42,500 nt of DNA from Chromera velia (lineage: Eukaryota > Sar > Chromeraceae), in contig JAHBMJ010004888.1 of NCBI GenBank assembly GCA_018398765.1, positions 1 to 42,500 on the forward strand, written 5' to 3'. Both the position numbers and the translations under genes were made by a program. Of the stretch, positions 24,950 to 33,473 are shown in pieces. The first letter of the stretch is position 1, and each line of letters begins with the position of its first letter. The notes below the pieces were generated by a model. That model saw only the letters and a list, made by a program, of their open reading frames with translations, was not told where the DNA came from and did not search any database.

Positions 24950-26594
24950 CACTCACACACTCACACACACACACAGAGGTATGGACAGACATGGAAAGAC
25001 GCTCATGCATCTGAACTTCCAAAAAATAGCCGCTTGACCATCTCGTATCCGCCCAGCTACCTACCTACACAGGAAGGAGTTTCGGAGTCGATGCATCCAC
25101 TGCTTAGCCACTTAACCGTCCATCCATTCACATGAATCCCAGGTAAATCTGAGTCGCTGTATCTGACAATGTTCTCGTTGGATTCAATTTGAGCAGACAG
25201 GGACGGACCGGTTGTGTCCGTACACGTGGCCTGTGTGGCACAGTTATCCTGGAGGGAGGCGATGCCTGTCGTGCACTCGTCGACGTCTGCATTCACCCAG
25301 ATAGACAGACAGGCAAGCAAAGAAAGAAGAGGGGACATTGGAGGGAGAAGTGTGCAAAGGGAGTGAGAGAAAGGCTCGGAAGATCCCGTTAGTTAGGAGA
25401 GATAGAGAGAAGAGCGCCTGACCGGCCGGCTTAATTCAAAAAGCAAAGAAGAGATTCTCTTCTCATACGGGGATGATTCAAGACCGCACCGGATGGATCA
25501 TTCGGCGCGAAAAAATAGAATTTTGCACACAAGAAGGGGTACACAAAAAGCACATCAATCCCCCAACCACAGCTGTCTATCTCCATCCGCATTCCTTCTT
25601 TTCGTAGAGCAGCTGACTGGTCTTCATTCATTCTCGGAGACACATGAAACGCAGAATGTGTACGCCGCTGAAGGAAGAGGGAACACAGCTCGCAAGGCGT
25701 CAAACCGATGCAAATACAAAAAAAGAAAGACCAGTCAACTGACTGAATAAGTGACTAAGTGACTGACTGACTTGAGCAGGTCACCCCAGAGTCAGGCGAA
25801 GCGAACCCGGAGGCACACGCGCAGGTGAACGACCCTGCAAACAAAACAAAAGAAGTCCAGGGGAAATCGACAGAAAAAATGCAAAAAGAGAGACAATGTG
25901 ACACTGGGCCAACTTTCTGTTTTGTGAGAGGAGTCTTCAGAGGCCCGCGAGACAAGCCCACAAAATACAATATGAAGGAAAGAAGAGACGATTGAGAGAA
26001 CGGAAGGACTTGGAAGGAAAATAAATCGACTGTTTCAGATTCGAAAGATCGACCCAGCAAATGATTCAGCATTTCACCCCTCTTTCATCTGGTGCGTGGA
26101 TGTGTATCAATAGTTGACCTGCTGAATTCGTGCATGTTGCGTTTGTCGCACTTCCTGTGTGACAATTATGGACCCCAGTAGTGCATTCGTCAATGTCTGA
26201 AGGCACGGAGGGAGGCAACAAGAGAAAAGAAGCAGAGACACCCAGAGGACGCACATTTTTACAGGCATATACACACTTACGTACACAAAATGGCTCATAT
26301 TTTCCTTGTGAGTGTGTGTGTGTGGGGGGGGGNGGGGGGGGGGGGGAGTTGTATGGCGTGTGTGTCTGTGTGTGTATCTGTGTGTGTGAGTGTGTGTGCG
26401 TGCGTGGGTGTGCCCCTCCGTTTCTCTGGCCGTCTACACCTATCTATCCAGCTTGTGCCTCTCCACCTCCTCTTTCTGCCCTCGTTGCACCTGATTCGTT
26501 ATTCTTGCATGTATGCACACACACAGATACGCACACACACTCACATACACAGGTACACACACAGACACACAGACACACAGACACACAGACACAG

Positions 26595-26625
<31 letters not shown>

Positions 26626-28237
26626 CATGCACAGACCTGAGCACGAGACCCCAGTGCCTGAGTACCCTGTGTTGCACGCACAGGTGAAGCTCCCTGCATC
26701 ATACAGGTAGAGTGACTGAGTGCATTGGTGCAGACCAGAGCGAAGGAGACTTCGACTATTTCTTCTTCTCTCTGATTTTCTTTTTCGGGATGGTCTCTGG
26801 AGCCATCACGATTTCTCCTTGACACATCCATTCGTGCATGTACATACACACATTCATTCACAAAGCCAAAAGGATGCGTGCGAGAACGCGAGAATGGTGT
26901 ATGCATGTTTATGAAAAGATGGTTTTTTGTTTGTACCGGTAGGCTGCATTTCCTTCCTCCCAGGCGCATGCAGATCTTTCCCCTTCTTTTGCAGACGGGA
27001 CACAAGGAGAGGAGCCAAGTGCGCGAACAAGACGGGGAAAGACTCGGAAGAAGAAGAAGAAGAAGAAGAGTAAGGGAAGGTTAGTCAGTCATCCACTCGA
27101 TTGCCCACCATCTGTGTTTGTGCATGCGGCGTTTGTATCGCAGTCGTCAGCGCTGGTGCCGCACTCGTCGATGTCTGCAGAATTTATGTGAGCGCAATCA
27201 GTTGGGTCAATTGCATGACAGTTTGATGTGTGCTAATTAATCCTGCATCATAATTGGTGCGAGCTCTGCAGACTGCCGTGAGAGATTTGTTTGTCTTGTG
27301 TGTTGAACGTGGGGACACAAAAGAGAAAACAAGAGAAGCAAGACTGAGTGATAGCTCAAAAAGGTCCATGCAGGTCTGATGCCTGGTTGAAAGAAAGAGA
27401 GGCCGTGTGTATGACTCCTTTATTTTCTTCCGAGGGAGGCTGATGGATCGAATGCGTGTCGGAAAAATCACCTCAGCTAGGGCTAATGATCCAAAGCCAC
27501 AGTCAGAGAACAGCATTCTAACGTACTGACTTTCTGACTCCCGTCCTGCCTGCCTGACTGATTCGGTGACTGACAGACTACATGTCTCTTTCCTTTTCTC
27601 TTTCTTTTTCTTGGCAGACAGACCGTCAGTCAGGCAGGCAGACAGGCAGACAGGCAGACAGACCTGTTGAACAGTTTCTCGGAACATCCACGTTCCAAGT
27701 GCTTCCAGCACAGAGCGCAGTATATGTAGTTGCCCCTCCGTCTGTGTACCCCTGGTTGCACAGGTACTGTACCGAGTCCAACGTAGTGGGTGGAGAGTTG
27801 GCAGGGTAGGAAGAGATGATGGAGTTTGTTCCGTTGGTTACGGCGGGACACTGGCTCTGTGCTTGCAGGATCACTGCATGGAGTAGAGAAGGGGGCCAGG
27901 CACGCGGTGGATCTATGAGTATGCACGTGCATGCATGCATGAATATAGACTCCCTGTGAGAAAAGCCACAGAAAATCAATCAAATGCAGTCTCGAACATC
28001 AAACCGATCAATCAACCACCAGTGGCTCTCTTCATTGTGGATCGGTACTGGAGGACAGAACCTTCACCAGAGATTGGATGACCTTTGTTTTTTCAGCACC
28101 CAGGCATATAGTACTACATACACGCACACATGCACACACACATGCGAAGCAAAAAGTGGAGCGTCTTTCAAGGTTGGCTGACCACATGCAAGAAAGATGA
28201 ACAAGCGATGAGCAGCAAGACGGCTCAGACACCTCAT
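4131..28237 (-). CDS. Giant multi-domain surface receptor/channel-like protein (about 44 exons, about 3,190 codons)
   Basis: One gene assembled by hand: successive exons with AG acceptors (mostly TGCAG) and GT donors join in compatible phase almost throughout, from ATG 28237 to TGA 4131. The one unresolved join is between the exon ending at 11039 and the exon ending at 10418. Domain order: signal peptide, sushi-like domain, five EGF modules, tandem CWC-type modules, NHL propeller, He_PIG Ig-like domain, GCC2/GCC3-like Cys repeats, about eight TM helices, then a cytoplasmic tail of over 1,200 residues. Large proteins with a Cys-rich ectodomain followed by a multi-helix domain containing a YGFL..GY..ERFWYWE-type signature are familiar from algae, ciliates and oomycetes. 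Their function is mostly undefined, with adhesion, sensing or channel activity proposed. I infer a plasma-membrane protein with the N-terminus outside. Exon coordinates are given in the block entries. Splitting into several genes is possible but the phase continuity argues against it. Confidence 0.8.
4459..4691 (-). repeat. Triplicated exon-43 end and donor with T-rich spacer
   Basis: A segment of about 50 bp occurs three times, at 4641-4691, 4549 onward and 4459 onward. Read on the minus strand it encodes [11 protein letters not shown] followed by the donor GTCCGCCCG. Between copies lie AAG, a run of 15 or 17 T, then GTGAAAAAGAAAGTG and AATGCA. The two downstream units are identical to each other apart from the T-run length, while the first exon copy differs at three bases. 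Three potential 5' splice sites end at 4650, 4558 and 4468. Confidence 0.9.
5103..5155. repeat. CA/TA compound microsatellite next to the exon-43 acceptor
   Basis: On the minus strand this reads (AT)n then (GT)n and ends a few bases before the TTTGCAG acceptor of the exon starting at 5096. It seems to take the place of a polypyrimidine tract. Confidence 0.95.
8331..8455. repeat. CA/CGCA microsatellite in intron
   Basis: ACAC repeat interspersed with GCAC units, within the intron between the exons ending at 8488 and starting at 8197 of the giant gene. Long Cys/Val and His/Thr frames here are artefacts. Confidence 0.95.
9424..13282 (-). other. Giant gene exons 30-38: multi-helix membrane domain
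   Basis: Exons: 13130-13282, 12708-12871, 12244-12415, 11532-11659, 11039-11133, roughly 10418-10490 (start uncertain), 9806-10052, 9424-9590. Hydrophobic helices include [93 protein letters not shown] and [19 protein letters not shown]. The [22 protein letters not shown] junction, formed across the intron after 10418, matches a motif I associate with the C-terminal membrane domain of large Cys-rich protist proteins. It is loosely TRP/polycystin-like, but channel activity is not shown. Between 11039 and 10418 I could not find one clean solution. A short exon near 10826-10864 is possible. Confidence 0.7.
11443..11560 (-). repeat. Duplicated exon-33 end and donor around a T-rich, GTATGAAAGTAAA-type insert
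   Basis: Two 35-bp copies (11443-11477 and 11526-11560, one mismatch) contain the exon end encoding EQQKMR and its donor GTACGTG. They flank a 48-bp insert with 13 T, then GTATTGAAAGTAA and TATGAAAGTAAA (plus strand). Donor positions follow exon ends at 11532 and 11449. The insert shares the TATGAAAGTAAA arm with the hairpins at 14158-14374. Confidence 0.9.
13295..13352. repeat. CA/TA compound microsatellite next to the exon-30 acceptor
   Basis: On the minus strand this is (AT)n, then (GT)n, then ACATGCCTGCAG, ending at the acceptor of the exon starting at 13282. The layout is the same as at 5103-5155. Confidence 0.95.
13696..15922 (-). other. Giant gene exons 26-29: Ig-like He_PIG domain, GCC2/GCC3-type Cys repeats and first TM helix
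   Basis: Exons: 15264-15922, 14919-15090, 14345-14479, 13696-13851. Exon 26 has a putative-Ig (He_PIG) core, [18 protein letters not shown], then an Ephrin-receptor-like/GCC2_GCC3 series: [45 protein letters not shown]. Exons 27-28 continue with [14 protein letters not shown] and [16 protein letters not shown]. Exon 29 gives [12 protein letters not shown] and the helix [19 protein letters not shown], where the chain enters the membrane. The end of exon 28 and its donor are present three times (see the repeat at 14158). Confidence 0.8.
14158..14374 (-). repeat. Triplicated exon-28 end and donor separated by AATTC-centred hairpins
   Basis: Three 40-bp copies (14158-14197, 14255-14294, 14335-14374) each encode [10 protein letters not shown] followed by the donor GTCGGTGTG. 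They are separated by inserts of 57 bp (14198-14254) and 40 bp (14295-14334). The 40-bp insert is a near-perfect palindrome with arms TTTACTTTCATACAGAA and TTCTGTATGAAAATAAA. The 57-bp insert is a longer version with an extra TTTACTTTCATAC unit. Exon ends could lie at 14345, 14265 or 14168. Confidence 0.95.
16296..17815 (-). other. Giant gene exons 23-25: NHL-repeat beta-propeller and linker
   Basis: Exons: 17367-17815, 16897-17137, 16296-16553. The first carries [20 protein letters not shown] followed by NNRV, and a second [10 protein letters not shown]...[11 protein letters not shown], the classic NHL blade pattern (P-x-G/D-x-hydrophobic, then ADxxNxR). The next exon adds further blades ([19 protein letters not shown]). 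Exon 25 is a hydrophilic linker with RRRRLASSS, then [14 protein letters not shown] propellers usually bind ligands or proteins, and here the domain is extracellular. Confidence 0.75.
19943..20125. repeat. Compound TC/TG/GA microsatellite in intron
   Basis: (TC)n, then (TG)n, then interrupted GA-rich repeats, in the intron of about 920 bp between the exons ending at 20678 and starting at 19759. The rest of that intron (20130-20670) shows only short tetranucleotide runs (ATTC/ATCC) and a C-run near 20590. Confidence 0.9.
21860..21938. repeat. TC/TG microsatellite in intron
   Basis: (TC)n followed by (GT)n in the intron between the exons ending at 22128 and starting at 21774. Confidence 0.95.
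23672..24187. repeat. CAGA tetranucleotide array with CGTAGACAGACA higher-order units
   Basis: About 515 bp of CAGA repeats (TCTG on the coding minus strand), periodically interrupted by CGTA, AAAG and GGCAGG variants. On the coding strand the array fills most of the intron between exons 9 and 10 and ends directly at the TGCCTGCAG acceptor of the exon starting at 23665. Long frames rich in Leu/Ser/Val/Cys here are artefacts. Confidence 0.95.
24918..24976. repeat. CT/CA microsatellite in intron
   Basis: (CT)n followed by CACA repeats in the intron between the exons ending at 25209 and starting at 24826. Confidence 0.9.
26308..26626. repeat. GT and CA microsatellites with a G-run containing an ambiguous base
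   Basis: GT repeats, then a G-run around 26324-26346 with an N at 26333, more GT repeats, and a long ACAC/AGAC array from about 26515 to 26626. All lie in the intron between the exons ending at 26637 and starting at 26196. The G-run length should be treated as uncertain. Confidence 0.9.
27664..28237 (-). other. Giant gene exons 1-2: signal peptide and sushi-like domain
   Basis: Exon 1 (28183-28237) starts [18 protein letters not shown] and ends in phase 1 before GTCAGC. Exon 2 (27664-27873) completes it with VILQAQSQC, so the hydrophobic core spans the first intron and a signal-peptidase site after the AQ-rich stretch is likely. Exon 2 then encodes a domain of about 60 residues starting CPAVTNGT, with a CNQGY core, a late LCAGSTW and a final NC. 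This matches the Cys/Gly/Trp layout of a complement control protein (sushi) module. Exon 2 ends ...NCST|G before GTCTGTCTG. The start is chosen because no other upstream ATG gives a signal peptide in the needed phase. Confidence 0.7.
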
Positions 28238-29065
28238 GGGTGAGTCTGCTGGGATTAGATTGGGTCAATCTTCCAAGACTTGTCGATGGATCGATGTGGT
28301 TCTCTGTCAGGCTGCTTGACGAGAACAGCTTCGAGGTCTTTTTGGAAAAGTTGACGGGTCTGGCGGCTGAAGAACTTTCTATGGACGCTGTAGGCCCCCC
28401 CATGTGGTTAGCTCTGGTACAGGTCGAGGGAACATACGCCCCCCTCTTGCTCGCGAGTAGACATTCATTACGTGCACCGAAAGTTCTTCGTTCAGTCTGA
28501 ATGCATGCGCATGCATTCAGACTCGCACTGAATCTGGTTGCATGAATCCTGAATGCCTTGCAACTTCTAGCTGGCAGCGTTCTCGTCGTATGCACTTCGG
28601 GTCGTGCAACAATCCGAAGGAAGGATCGAATGTCAGAGAATTGAGTTGAATGAGTTATGAGTTCTCGATCTAATTAACTCATGGCAGCAGTGTCGCTTTG
28701 CATATCTTTGCATGCATGGATTGCATGAACATTTTGAATTCGGCGCCCCCCGCCCCCGCGGCCCCGCGCGCCATGCAAGCGAAATCAGTGTGTCAAAGTC
28801 TGCATGATCGCGAGCACTGAGACGTTCGTCATAGAGCCACCTGATCGAGTCTGAGCTCACACAGAGATCGCCTGTCTGCTCATGTGCAAGCGTGCCTTGT
28901 TGATTTGAATAGTGCAATCTCCTTTACTGTGTTTGAGACGCGCACATGAAGTGCCTGATTTGGCTTCTGTTCCCCCAAGACATACTTTTCGCGTTCCATT
29001 ACTTTGGCGTCTTCTGTTTCTGACTGCTGCTGTCTCCTGTGCTTCGCTTCCTTCCTTTCGTCGGA
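28238..29065. promoter_or_regulatory. Divergent promoter region between the giant gene and the decayed duplicate
   Basis: 828 bp separate the start of the giant gene (minus) from the start of the duplicated gene (plus). The region holds a perfect 30-bp palindrome (28494-28523), a TGCATGCA at 28709-28716, and a GC-only patch near 28741-28773. TGCATGCA-type motifs are ApiAP2 targets in Apicomplexa, and their role here is inference. No TATA-like element stands out. Confidence 0.5.
28494..28523. promoter_or_regulatory. Perfect 30-bp palindrome containing two ATGCAT cores
   Basis: AGTCTGAATGCATGC followed by its exact reverse complement, about 260 bp upstream of the giant gene's ATG. This could be a dimeric transcription-factor site or a cruciform. 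Confidence 0.9.
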
Positions 29066-30135
29066 ATGCCGCACAGATTCGGGCAGGCGGGTGCTTTTGG
29101 CTCTTCCAGAGGATCTGGAAACCTAGGAGAGCCTCCGGATGACCCTTACGACATCATCCGGTTCGTTCGTTTCCAGGAACACTGGCACCCCATCGCGTTG
29201 AAGGAGGTCAACAGAGGGAGGAAGGATTCGTGCTGGAGTCGGGGTGTCATCCCGACTGCACCCTGGGTGGTGGGGGGGAGAGAGAGGGGGTCCCAGACAA
29301 ACCAGGAGTACTGTCTGCGGGACCTCGCACCGGACGACCTGGATGGGTGTAACACCGCTCGCGCGTTCCTCCTCTACGGGTGAACTTGAGGAAGAACTAC
29401 CTCGATCGACATCCTCTCTGCGTTGTTGCGGCAGAGAAGGGAGCGGATGAGTATGCTGACGGTGTTGGGGCACGGGGACGCCCCGAAGTTGATCAGCAGC
29501 CTCCAGCTTTTCGAGAGGGCAACCAGGGACGGTTTCGATCTGGAGGTCAACGCCCTGTGCTGTGCTCTCCTCCAGTCGGTGGAGAGAGAGACGGACCCCA
29601 GAGACCCCCTGCCCATCTCCAGAGAGGTGATGGAGATGCGGAGTGAGTGCAGAGGGATTTCCAGAGACAGAGGTGGGTGGGAGGAGACGGCAAGGAGGGA
29701 GGATGAGGAAGGAGAGAGGAGCAGCCTGTAGAGCAGAGAAAGAGGCAGGTACAGAGACAGAGAGGAAAGGTGGGACCAGCAGGGAAGAAGGGCGGATGAG
29801 GAAGGAGACGGCAGCAGGCGCAGCGACAGAGGCAGGGAGAAGATATGGGAGGAGAGAAGAAAAAGGGAGGAAGAAGAAGCAGACGGCAGCAGCCGCAGAG
29901 TCAGAGACAGAGGCAGGGAGGGGAGGTGGGAGGAGAGGAGAAGGAGGGAAGAAAAGGAAGGAGACGGGGGCAGCCTGCGGGGCGGATACACAGACAGGGA
30001 GGAGAGGTGGTGTCATCGTCCTTCGAAGAGAGACGTGGACAATCTCCAGAACAGTTTCTCCTCCCTGCAGCTCTCCTCCACCAGGGGGCCCTCCTCAGCC
30101 GTCAGAGGGGGTACCTGCGTGGGGTCTCCCTCTTC
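29066..30135 (+). pseudogene. Decayed inverted copy of the gene at 155-1261
   Basis: Starts MPHRFGQAG, matching MQSEFGQGG of the copy at 155-1261, and carries the same NRGRK.SCW and APWVVGGRERGSQTNQ blocks. Near 29380 a 10-bp deletion relative to the intact copy brings a TGA at 29381-29383. A 4-bp insertion near 29403 restores the frame. The frame then continues (MSMLTVLGH, LISSLQLFERATR) until a C-to-T change makes TAG at 29729-29731 inside the Arg/Glu repeats. The C-terminal block (DNLQNSFSSLQLSSTRG) survives downstream to about 30135. Homology also covers the upstream 130 bases and the following CTGACTCTCTGTCTGCCC plus TG repeat. The short out-of-frame segment could conceivably be spliced, but the intact copy is continuous there. 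Confidence 0.7.
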
Positions 30136-30565
30136 CTCCTCCTTTTCCCCTTCTTTCTCTCAAGCACGGGGCAGGGATGGACGGCCTCCCGTGTATCGTT
30201 TCTGACTCTACGGACACACTCATGTTCGAATGGTCAGCTGCATGAGGGAGGGGCGGGGGGGAATTTTTGCTTCTCCTTGTTGGATGAACGTTTCTTTTTC
30301 CCTCGCTCATTCTCTTGCCCTCGCTCTTTCACTCTCACTCTGAGACTCTCTGTTTTTGGCTCTGCGGGCATACAGAGAGGTCAGTGCACGAGCGAAGGAG
30401 AGAGTGATACATAGATGATCGGAAGTGGATTTTTTTTTGTGCCGTCTTCATACTGGTGCGTGAGCGTCTCTTTTTCCCTCGATCTTTGTCTCTGACTCTC
30501 TGTCTGCCCACTCAATGCCATCCCTCTCTCTCACACTCTCTATCTATCTATCTATCTCTCGCTAG

Positions 30566-30614
<49 letters not shown>

Positions 30615-30703
30615 TGTGTGTGTGTGTGTGCTCGGGCACGCACGGGCGTGTACATGTTTTCTTTTTGTCTTTTTGGCTGCCGGTCTTCTATCCGGAGTGT
30701 ACA

Positions 30704-30777
<74 letters not shown>

Positions 30778-32469
30778 AGCTTGAATGAGCTCGACCGATG
30801 AGTCTGACACGCGTCCTTGAAGGTGGGGAGGAGGAGAAAAGGCGTGTGGGCGGGAAGAGAGGGGCTGGAGACGGAGAGATGAGCGGAAGTCTGTGGATGT
30901 CTGAATGAACATGCATCCGTTTGGAATAGAATGTATAATGCGTGTGATGTGGACTTTCTGATGAACGACTGATTCGGACCTCCTCTTGGTTGTCCGTCGG
31001 TCTGTCTGCAGGCAGGAGCTGCAGGGCACTGGAGGGCGAGTCAGGGAGTGTCTTCGTTGTCTCTGATCTTCTTCTCTGTCGTTCTGTCTCTCTCGTCGAG
31101 GGCCTCCCTGTCTGCCTGCCTGCCTGCTTTGCTGCTTGTACGTACGTCGAGAGGGTGCGCGTGGTCCTTGCATGGATCAGAGGGCCCCGGGGGGGGCAGA
31201 GTGAGGGAAGAGCGTGGAGCATGCAGGCCCAAAGGTGACCTTCGTGCCTGGCTGTTGGTTGATGGGGAAAGAGGGAGAGAGGAGGGGAAGGGAAAAGAGG
31301 GATTTCACTCCCTTATGATCGAGGCTGACGAGGGAACTTTCTTTCTGCCTGCCTTTCTAGCTGCCTGCTTGCCTGTTCAATGGGGCCTGTACTCTGGTCT
31401 CTTCTTGACTTCTGCATGCGTGGAATGGAGGGGGCAAAGAAGGGAAAGGGGGAGGGGGGGAAAGAGATTTGTCCGCTTGCATGAGAGGCCTTGGAGTCTG
31501 GTCTCTGCGTGAATGGTGAATGAGTTCTAGAGGCATTGTGGGGGGCTGGATTTTTTCTCCCGATTTTCTTCTATCGGGCTGCAGTCTGATCTCCTGCTCG
31601 TCCATGCCCTTAAGCAGTGCCACCGCAGGAGGCTCACCGTAGAGACTCACAGGAATGCGCAAAGGAAGCCCTGCAGGGGACCTGGAAATGCAGTCGGGCG
31701 AGGGGGCAGAGGCCTTCGATCGATGCGGTTGGATTGGAACCTGCCGAGACACTCCCCGTGCGTGTGGGTGTGCATGCAGACAGTGGTCTGTTTTTGCGCA
31801 TACCCGCCCTGCGTGTGTGCACAGTATTTAAGGCGTTCAGCACAAAGGGGTTCCTAGCTGTCTCTCTTTGATGCAACGATCGATGGAAGTGGAGCCCTCT
31901 ATGGTGGACAAGCTAGATGCAAGGAGGCGGCGGTCGTCCGCTGCAACTTAAAGAGAGATCGATGCGAACAGGCCTTCAGAAGGATACTCACCTGGCCCAC
32001 TTATCACTTCCATGCATGCACACTGATCCAGTTGGAAATGGTTTAAACAGAATAAAGTACTAAAGTAGAACCCACGCACACTGTATGGTGTATTAATGCA
32101 TACAAACATTCGAATCAGTCGATCTATCGAAAGAAAAACGATTATTTCACGATGTGAATCCATACAAATCCCTAGATAAATCCACGTCTAGATCTACGTA
32201 CGCATACGTATACGCATACTGCTTTAATCCGGATTCTAGGCCACTTTTATTTAATGAACGGACATGCAGTTTAAAGGTAGTCACTATAAAAATTGATGGA
32301 ATTATGTGTATTGAATTCTTTTTTAACTTGAAAAAAGATGTAACTAATCTTAGTAATTAATTTAAAGAAAAAACTGAGAAAAAAATATAAATTCATATTA
32401 AAGACAAAGATATGCCTAGAACTATATGTCTAATTAACTTATTGAAAAAAAGAAAAAAGAAAAAAATAA
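30136..32469. other. Non-coding region with TC/TG microsatellites
   Basis: Contains TG and TC repeats at about 30540-30625 and 30710-30775, then a GT- and GGG-rich stretch to 31500, and AT-richer sequence after 32030. Open frames exist on both strands (for example around 31040-31510 and 31620-31876) but show no domain, no supporting splice pattern and mostly repeat-driven composition. I see no gene that I would defend. Confidence 0.4.
30540..30775. repeat. TG and TC microsatellites downstream of the decayed copy
   Basis: ATCT repeats, then (TG)n to about 30630, then (TC)n and (TG)n at 30711-30775. The first TG tract corresponds to the AC tract at 1-108 beyond the intact copy. Confidence 0.95.
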
Positions 32470-32990
32470 TCTTAGTAGATGAGTTTTTGGGATGGGCGTC
32501 ATTCAGACGGAGGGTGTTTGAGGAGTGTCCAGGATGGTACGGACACATAGAGGGAGACGCTCTGGCGGCTAGACATGTAAAAATCACCGGAAGGCAGCGG
32601 GCGATCAAGAGACTATAACAAAAGAATATGGGGAAACAATTGATAACTTAGAGACAACCGAAGGAGCGTTAGGGTGGGGAAGGAGGGAGCTGCAGAAGAA
32701 GATTAATAAAGCAAACAAAAAGAGCGAGGAAGCCCAAATCACATGCCGTTTCAGATTGATTTTCAGGCCGGAAAGCCAACGCGGATCCAGAGCCGTGGCT
32801 TGAACAACGAACAATCATGCAGCAACGGCCAGGGCAACAGACTCTGGCGGGCCCCGAGGACGGGGTCTGATACCTCAGCTTAGGCTGGGGAACGCCCCGC
32901 CCTGCTAGCTCTGGCGACAGATAGACATAGCGGGAAGGCCCTAGGGCGGAACATATCAATCAATCAATCAATCAATCAATCAACTAAAAT
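32470..32990 (+). mobile_element. 3' end of a non-LTR retrotransposon, 5'-truncated
   Basis: A short frame with WYGHIEGDALAARHVK resembles the W-[YF]-G-H motif found near the C-termini of LINE reverse transcriptases. It is followed by a GC-rich segment ending GACATAGCGGGAAGGCC and then an (ATCA)n tail at 32957-32983. The segment before the tail recurs at 37386-37403, as expected of a dispersed element with a conserved 3' UTR. The reverse transcriptase core and endonuclease are absent, so this is a dead fragment. Assignment to a LINE clade is not possible here. Confidence 0.5.
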
Positions 32991-33473
32991 TTATTTAAAA
33001 AAATTAATTTAAAAAATAGGGGAGACTCCTAGGAAGACTCATTACGAGTCATTAGATGAACACTGCATGGCAATTAGCTGGTGTTTCCTATAGTGTGTTT
33101 TTATTTTATAATGTAAAACTTCAAGCAGCTAGCAAGCAGCAAAAGTGACAGTCCAGAAGGATAAACGATTCGTTACATTCGTACACTGAGTGTGACATAG
33201 AGGAGGCGAGGGAAAGAAATAACGAGGAAGGTTTTAGAATTTTTAGCGGAATTTCTACTCCCTCCCACGGTCAGGGAGACAATCTCCTTAACGAGAGATT
33301 GCAGATTTTTAATTATTAAGAGTCGAGAGTCAATCGAACATACTCCACTGGCACCCTAGACTCCACCCCACAATATAGCTATACAAATTGAGCCAGAATC
33401 CCAAGAGACATACAAGGAATCCGGACGACTCAGTGTGGGTGTGTGAGGGCGAATTCTGAATGACGATGTCTCC
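32991..33473. other. AT-rich spacer
   Basis: AT-rich sequence between the retroelement tail and the stop codon of the next gene. No gene or clear repeat is seen. It probably includes the 3' UTR of the minus-strand gene ending at 33474. Confidence 0.4.

Larger units (their letters stand above)
22628..27174 (-). other. Giant gene exons 3-13: five calcium-binding-type EGF modules
   Basis: Exons: 27109-27174, 26637-26693, 26119-26196, 25772-25834, 25209-25286, 24764-24826, 24405-24470, 23591-23665, 23167-23252, then tentative 22910-22965 and 22628-22671. Odd-numbered exons begin DIDEC, NVDEC or DANEC and run to a T-N-T-D-G-type end. Even-numbered exons begin GSFTCAC and carry the last cysteines. 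Four EGF modules are therefore split at the same residue by a phase-1 intron, and the fifth (23167-23252) is unsplit. The D-x-D/N-E-C start is the calcium-binding EGF signature. These modules typically form rod-like, calcium-stiffened adhesion stalks. Confidence 0.85.

Noticed and set aside
26324-26346. G-quadruplex regulatory element
   Set aside because: A homopolymer G-run with an ambiguous base inside an intron. Its length is unreliable, so no functional claim is made.
4131-28237. Several separate genes instead of one
   Set aside because: Consecutive exon ends and starts match in phase almost everywhere, the domain order is sensible (signal peptide first, TM domain late), and no internal stop plus new signal peptide is seen. 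The gap near 10.4-11.0 kb remains unresolved.
31040-31876. Overlapping open frames suggesting a gene between 31.0 and 31.9 kb
   Set aside because: Frames exist on both strands with no domain, no coherent splice sites and composition typical of GT/GGG-rich spacer.
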